Source of the DNA: CADBRN01 sp050944685
GTDB lineage: Bacteria; Bacillota; Clostridia; Lachnospirales; Lachnospiraceae
Length of the DNA: 64,000 nt
Reading direction: 5' to 3'
NCBI GenBank assembly: GCA_050944685.1
Contig: JBMNRP010000005.1
Coordinates: 1 to 64,000 of the forward strand
Shown here piece after piece: positions 59,406-64,000 of this stretch (position 1 is the stretch's first letter; the number at the start of each line of letters is the position of its first letter). The notes under the pieces are model-generated. The model was not told the origin of the DNA. It searched no databases and saw only the letters and a program-made list of their open reading frames with translations. Both the position numbers and the translations under genes were made by a program.

Positions 59406-62400
59406 TCAGTTTACCCTCCTTCCTCTGGCGCGCCTTCCAAAGCCAGCCACAATAGCAATGGCAAGCAGCAGCAGGCCGCATAATTTGTAACCGAACGTTC
59501 CGGAACCTCCTGTGCTCGGCAGTGCTTTTCCGGCCGTGTTCGTTATCATAAGAGTATAGGTGCTCCCGTCCTCGGAAACGGTCACGCCCGAGTTATCGGT
59601 CGACTTGCTGTTTCCGTCCTGAGCGTATTGGACGATCGGATCCTGTGCTCTGGTGATCGTAATCTTGATCGGCTCACTCAGCAGCTGATAGCCGTTCGGC
59701 GCCTTCGTCTCTTTCAGATAATAGACGCCTTCCTTCAGGTCGCCGATCTCTACCTGCCCGTCCTCTCCGGTCGTCAGGGTTCCGTTATCTCCGATCGGAT
59801 TGCCCTTCCCGTCCGTCGTGATCTGCTGCGTGCAGGCTTCGTCGGAATAGAGCTTGAACTCGGCTCCCGCGAGGCCCGTTCCGGTATCCGCGCTGGAAAC
59901 CTTCTTGATGATTACCTTGTAGAATGCGTCGTTCAGTTTATTCGTTCCGGTGATCACGCCGGCCGTCTGCGCTCCATCCCAAGTGATCTCTTCCGCAGAA
60001 TTGATCAGGAAGGGAGAAACTGTCTCCGAACTGAACGTATAGTTTTCATTGGTGGACCCGGACGCCTCTTTCAGCGTATATACATGGCCGCTGTCCAGCG
60101 TCTCCAGGGATCCGTCCTCTCCGACTTTCAGCCCGGGAGCGACGTACCAGTATTCGGTTGATTTCCAGTCATTGTCGCTGCTCAGGGTAAACGTATGGAC
60201 CAAATCACCATCGCAGTAGAGCTCCAGAGCAACCGAGCTCCCGCGGAGCTTTTCCTTGTCTTCGTCGCCTTCCCACTTCTTGACCACCTGGATCTTATCG
60301 GAAACGAGCGGCATCGGGTCCGGGTCGTCGTAGGTCAGCGTTCCCGGTGTAAAGGACTCCTCCGACCCGTCATGCGGCTTCGTGTGCGCGTAGCGGGAAT
60401 ATCCGGTATAATCCAGCGTCGCCGAAGTATTGGTCTTCAGACTGTAGGTGTAGGTTCCGTCACTATTTTCTTCCCGCACATACTGAGTCTGATCAACATC
60501 TTCCCACTGGATCGTCCCGTTGTTCAGCCCGGCCAGCGTGTCGTAGGCCTCCTGACCCGGCCAGACCGTAAAGGTCACCTGGTAGGTATAGCCGTTCTTC
60601 AGCTCATACTCCTCGCCGTCCGTTGTCCACGTCAAATCCCACACGACCGTCTGCGTCCCGTCGTCATTCTCGGTAAAGGTCGCCTCCGGAAGCTTTTCCT
60701 CTTCCCTGGTGAGCGAATTGCCTTCATCGTCCTGGATGGAGTAGGTGAACTGAGTGACATCTCCGTTCCGGATCTCCAGATAGGAAGACGTATCTTTGGT
60801 AATACCGTCGGTAATTTTTACCTGGCGGAAAAAACTCTCTCTGGTAATTTCGTTCGCGATGGACGAAAACGCTGTATTCAGGGAATCCTCATCCGCCGCA
60901 GTATAATAGGAGGCCGACCCGCTGACCGCGCTGTTGATCGCTTTCGTGAGCTGCTGCATGCGAGTCTCGGTGTTGTCCATGTAACAGCTGACGCAGAAGA
61001 CTTTTCCGTTCTTCTCCGAAGCCAGTTTCTGGGCCTGCGGAACGGCAGCATTGTAAGACTTTTCAATGTTAATCCCGACATCGTGGTTTGTGCCGCTGTC
61101 GTAACCGTTTCCGTAGAGGCCGGACTTCTCGTACCGTGTCTCGCTCGTATACTCATATCCATTCGGATAATTGGTGGTTCCGCCTAAATCACCTTTCGTG
61201 ACGCGGAAGGTCGGATTTCCGTCGGATACGAATACGTAGAACGTCTCGGCGTCATCCCTGGTGGACAGGGAGAGCGCCTTGATAAACGCATCTTCCCAGT
61301 TCGTCGCGTGGAATCCGCCCTGGATGTTGTCCGTCAGGAAATCCACCTTATCGGTATATTCATCCACCTCTGTCGTCCACGCACTCGAATTGCTTCCGAA
61401 CTGCTGGATCGCCGCCGTATTGTCGAAACTGACCAGAGCGAGCCGGACCGCATCCGGAGCACTCTCGGTGTTGTTGCTCAGCAGCGTTTCCGCCAGTTCA
61501 TTGACCGATCGCCGCGAAATCTCTTTGCGCATCTCGCTGCCGACCATGTTCTCATACATACTCGTGGAAGTATCGTAGATGATAACGATATCGGCTTTTT
61601 TCTGGATCGTGCTGTAGGCAGACGTTCCCTTTACGCTGAGCGAAAGGTCGTAGGTGCCGTCCTCATTGCTTGTCAGAGTCTTGGCGATTTCCGGCACGTT
61701 CAGATTCGGCTCGACCGTGCCCGGATCCTCGCCTCCGGTCTCACCGGAATCCCCGCCGGTATTGATATCGGAATCACTCGCGACCGGATTGCGGGCGAAA
61801 TACACCTTGCAGTTCGTGCTGTTCAGACCGCCGACCATCTTCGTGTGGTCTGAATTCATCCCGATATAGTAGTAGATGTAACTCGCATCCGAGGTGAGAT
61901 ATAAAGCCGTTCCGAGCTGTTTATAATCCGTCCGGAAAACATACCCCGTGCTCGATGTGGAAAACCCGTCCGAAGATCTGGGATCCACTCTCGTCGCCCC
62001 GTCGTTCGTTGTGAGTTTGCGCCAACGCGCGTACTGGTTGTTGTCCGTCTGTGTCAGGTTCCACTCATAGGAAGCGATATCCGCGCTGTTTCCGTCGATC
62101 GTGGCAACCCAGTTGTACTCATCCTCCGAATTATTTTTGTTCAGATCCACCTGGACCAGAGATCCGTCATTTTTCACCGCGTAATAATTGGTGTCATCAT
62201 CGGTCAGGATCATCAGCCATTTATCGCCGTCCGAATGAAGCGGCCAGTTTGTATCCGAATTCGCATCGTTATAAGGCGTCTCCACCGGAGCAATCGTTCC
62301 GGTGATGGAGAAGCTTTCCTGCGTGAAGCTGATATCCGAAACGCTTCCCTCGTCCCTGTTTCCGGTCTCTCCGGTTTCTGTCTTTACCGGAAGGACTTCC

Positions 62401-63101
62401 GCTTCCTTCGCGTCGTCATGGACGAAGTGAACCGCCTTCATGTCATCCGCGACCGATTTCTCAACCGGCTGGTCATAGGTGATCTGCACCTGGACGGAAG
62501 CGGCCGGCTCGATTTCCGCCCCCTGGCTCATAATGCGGATATCGAAGAAGCGGGCCTGATATCCGATGGCTTCTTCCTCACCGCTTTCTTTGAGGTACGC
62601 CTGCTTGGCAGACTCGAAATAGATCTGATACTCATCTGAATTCGGATCCAGCTCTGTGGCAGAAATCTCAGCTCCGGAAGGAATGCCGGCGTCTTCGCCG
62701 TATGTCAGCGTGACATGATAATCCTTTCCGTCATATGTAAGGGTTCCCGCTGCATTCGCGGAAGCGGTCTGTTCCGCCGCCGCATCGTCCGAACCGTTTC
62801 CGGCGGATGTATCCTCTTCAGCCGCTGCGGAATCGTCTGCCTGCGCCGTGTCACCCGCCGCGGCTGTCTCTTCCGTGACTGCCTGTCCGTCCGTTCCCGC
62901 ACCTTCTGCCGTCTCTCCGGCATTTTCAACCGACATCCCCTCATCCGTATGATTCTGGTCCATCGTTATGGCAGGAAGAATAAGAGCATAGGTGGTGATA
63001 AATACAACCACGCATCCTAACGCAACCAGTGTCTTACGACGCTTTTTCATCGCTCCGTGAAGCTTCAGTATTTGATTTGCCAGTTTTGTTAAGATATTCA
63101 T
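59406..63101 (-). CDS. Pilus tip adhesin with VWA domain, LPXTG-anchored
   Basis: About 1231 residues. Start at 63101 (MNILTKLANQILKLHG) is preferred; an ATG four codons earlier is possible. Long signal peptide/TM (about 24-45), Ala/Glu/Thr-rich linker, a beta-rich region (about 130-480), a von Willebrand A domain (about 500-700) with an intact MIDAS: IIYDTSTSMYENM, GGFHATNWEDAF, FYVFVSDGNPTF. Then Cna_B-type domains, the last with AGAEFKLYSDEAC and GVYYLKETKAPNGYQLL. Sorting signal LPSTGG, hydrophobic helix and RRARGRRVN. Such VWA proteins sit at pilus tips and bind host matrix. Confidence 0.92.
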   Translation of the reverse strand: MNILTKLANQILKLHGAMKKRRKTLVALGCVVVFITTYALILPAITMDQNHTDEGMSVENAGETAEGAGTDGQAVTEETAAAGDTAQADDSAAAEEDTSAGNGSDDAAAEQTASANAAGTLTYDGKDYHVTLTYGEDAGIPSGAEISATELDPNSDEYQIYFESAKQAYLKESGEEEAIGYQARFFDIRIMSQGAEIEPAASVQVQITYDQPVEKSVADDMKAVHFVHDDAKEAEVLPVKTETGETGNRDEGSVSDISFTQESFSITGTIAPVETPYNDANSDTNWPLHSDGDKWLMILTDDDTNYYAVKNDGSLVQVDLNKNNSEDEYNWVATIDGNSADIASYEWNLTQTDNNQYARWRKLTTNDGATRVDPRSSDGFSTSSTGYVFRTDYKQLGTALYLTSDASYIYYYIGMNSDHTKMVGGLNSTNCKVYFARNPVASDSDINTGGDSGETGGEDPGTVEPNLNVPEIAKTLTSNEDGTYDLSLSVKGTSAYSTIQKKADIVIIYDTSTSMYENMVGSEMRKEISRRSVNELAETLLSNNTESAPDAVRLALVSFDNTAAIQQFGSNSSAWTTEVDEYTDKVDFLTDNIQGGFHATNWEDAFIKALSLSTRDDAETFYVFVSDGNPTFRVTKGDLGGTTNYPNGYEYTSETRYEKSGLYGNGYDSGTNHDVGINIEKSYNAAVPQAQKLASEKNGKVFCVSCYMDNTETRMQQLTKAINSAVSGSASYYTAADEDSLNTAFSSIANEITRESFFRQVKITDGITKDTSSYLEIRNGDVTQFTYSIQDDEGNSLTREEEKLPEATFTENDDGTQTVVWDLTWTTDGEEYELKNGYTYQVTFTVWPGQEAYDTLAGLNNGTIQWEDVDQTQYVREENSDGTYTYSLKTNTSATLDYTGYSRYAHTKPHDGSEESFTPGTLTYDDPDPMPLVSDKIQVVKKWEGDEDKEKLRGSSVALELYCDGDLVHTFTLSSDNDWKSTEYWYVAPGLKVGEDGSLETLDSGHVYTLKEASGSTNENYTFSSETVSPFLINSAEEITWDGAQTAGVITGTNKLNDAFYKVIIKKVSSADTGTGLAGAEFKLYSDEACTQQITTDGKGNPIGDNGTLTTGEDGQVEIGDLKEGVYYLKETKAPNGYQLLSEPIKITITRAQDPIVQYAQDGNSKSTDNSGVTVSEDGSTYTLMITNTAGKALPSTGGSGTFGYKLCGLLLLAIAIVAGFGRRARGRRVN

Positions 63102-63249
63102 ACCCGTTCCCATTTATTCCAGCTGATCGACAGTATCCGATTTCTACACCGAAACCGATCCCGGCCGTTCTGCAATCTGCAGCGGTTTCCCGGCCGAAAC
63201 CATATCCCCCCGTCGAGTGGCATCTCCGTTTCAACCCCTCCGCAAACAC

Positions 63250-63828
63250 CTACTGGACTCTTCCCATATCTTTGAATGGCCAGATCCTGAAAACTATTTT
63301 CCCGACGATCTGCTCGGATGACACGCATCCGATCGCCGTATTCCTTGAATCAATGGAGACGACCCGGTTATCTCCCATCACAAAAACCTTTCCCTCCGGG
63401 ACCTGATAAGGGAGCTCGATATTCGTCTCGCCCAGGCCCTTGCTGGTCAGGTAGGGCTCGTCAATTTTTACCTGATTGACGAAAACCGTTCCATCCTCAT
63501 CTATATCAACCCAGTCTCCCGACTCGGCGATAACCCTCTTCACCAGAATATTATTGTTGTAGTAGAAAGCAATAATATCGCCCTGCTCAAAGTCAGAACC
63601 CTTTACCGATACCACGATGTCACCGCTGTTCAAAGTGCCGTGCATCGATTTTCCGTAAATTCTGAGAACCGGAAGCAGCAGAACGGCGATTAACACTGCA
63701 ACAGCCGCCACAACAATCAGCACAAACGCTGTGCTTCTGACATTTCTCAGAAATTTATGGCGGTAATTATATCTTTCATATTCAGCTTGGATTGCCTGTG
63801 TGTCAGGCAAGTCTTTTTTTGCCGCCAT
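63250..63828 (-). CDS. lepB: Type I signal peptidase of the pilus locus
   Basis: A 192-residue membrane peptidase. Start at 63828 (MAAKKDLPDTQ) with GGGGAG 9 nt upstream; an ATG 19 codons earlier is less likely. One TM (about 32-55). Catalytic serine in IYGKSMHGTLNSGD, catalytic lysine in NNILVKRVIAESGD, and the GDNR box in VFVMGDNRVVSIDSRN. The short length and place in front of the pilin genes resemble SipA-type peptidases of Gram-positive pilus islands that help assembly; a general secretory role is possible. Confidence 0.93.
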   Translation of the reverse strand: MAAKKDLPDTQAIQAEYERYNYRHKFLRNVRSTAFVLIVVAAVAVLIAVLLLPVLRIYGKSMHGTLNSGDIVVSVKGSDFEQGDIIAFYYNNNILVKRVIAESGDWVDIDEDGTVFVNQVKIDEPYLTSKGLGETNIELPYQVPEGKVFVMGDNRVVSIDSRNTAIGCVSSEQIVGKIVFRIWPFKDMGRVQ

Positions 63829-63905
63829 CAAAGCTCGCTCCCCTGCAACCCGGATTTTTCTGCCTGTTCCCTCTGCCTTTTTCAAAGGGCCCGGAACCCT
63901 GCGGA

Positions 63906-64000
63906 TTATTTCCTTTCCCTTCGCTCTTCGCGAGTGACGGGCTGGAAGTCATCATCCGGCTCATACTCCGTCTCCTGACGAAAGAATCTTTTGAGCTTCG
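63906..64000 (-). CDS. C-terminal end of an unidentified gene (partial)
   Basis: The last 30 codons before the right edge stay open on the minus strand and end in TAA (63906-63908), 77 nt before the signal peptidase start. The peptide is very charged (FFRQETEYEPDDD, then TREERRERK), like the cytoplasmic tail of a membrane protein. Nothing more can be said from this fragment. Confidence 0.5.
   Translation of the reverse strand, partial: KLKRFFRQETEYEPDDDFQPVTREERRERK

Noticed and set aside
1..64000. CRISPR arrays, insertion sequences, prophage genes, toxin-antitoxin or restriction systems
   Set aside because: No regularly spaced repeats, transposase motifs, integrase or phage genes were seen on either strand.

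Overview
The window looks like a chromosomal piece of a moderately GC-rich Gram-positive anaerobe of the Clostridia, most probably a Lachnospiraceae-type bacterium. This is inferred from gene content: SUF operon order C-B-D-S-U with SufU, an ispF-cysS-mrnC-rlmB-sigH block, LPXTG-anchored pili with a class C sortase, DUF5648-repeat wall hydrolases, and a Lachnospiraceae-style polysaccharide-deacetylase-like protein. No phage, IS element, CRISPR array or rRNA was seen. Almost everything after 2.4 kb is on the minus strand.

Layout. 0-0.1 kb: 5' end of prfC (minus). 0.4-2.4 kb: OmpR-type two-component system (plus). 2.5-7.3 kb: unknown 380-residue protein, Na/Pi cotransporter with a lysine-rich tail, and malQ. 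7.8-7.9 kb: two glycine tRNAs with promoter and terminator. 8.0-10.9 kb: sulfur assimilation (Rrf2 regulator with three cysteines, O-acetylhomoserine sulfhydrylase, cysK). 11-16 kb: a sigma-70-like protein without regions 2.3/2.4 and 4, an FKBP/trigger-factor-like lipoprotein, an apparently inactive deacetylase-like protein, and small conserved genes. 16-22 kb: murI and the complete sufCBDSU operon. 22-25 kb: HAD phosphatase and glnS. 25-28.8 kb: two secreted wall hydrolases (NlpC/P60-type and GH25) sharing DUF5648 repeats.

28.9-48.8 kb is a surface polysaccharide locus. A promoter at 48764-48792 should drive a polyprenyl-phosphate sugar transferase, dTDP-rhamnose genes rmlB, rmlD and rmlC (no rmlA in the window), single- and double-domain GT2 glycosyltransferases, a Wzm/Wzt ABC exporter, a membrane-anchored histidine phosphatase and a methyltransferase-kinase-coiled-coil protein. 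A strong terminator lies at 31440-31490. Wzt has the C-terminal domain typical of exporters that recognise a capped chain, and the methyltransferase-kinase protein has the domain order of the E. coli chain terminator WbdD. The locus therefore looks like a Gram-positive version of a 'cap then export' polysaccharide system, with an unusual extracytoplasmic domain fused to Wzm. This is the most interesting system in the window.

48.8-55.4 kb: a housekeeping operon (GT2, ispF, cysS, mrnC, rlmB, sigH, GT2), the last gene overlapping sigH. 55.5-64 kb: a pilus locus (signal peptidase I, VWA tip adhesin, major pilin, class C sortase, minor/basal pilin) with a strong intercistronic hairpin between major pilin and sortase, and the 3' end of one more gene at the right edge.

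All family assignments come from reading motifs by eye. No database search or structure prediction was run.
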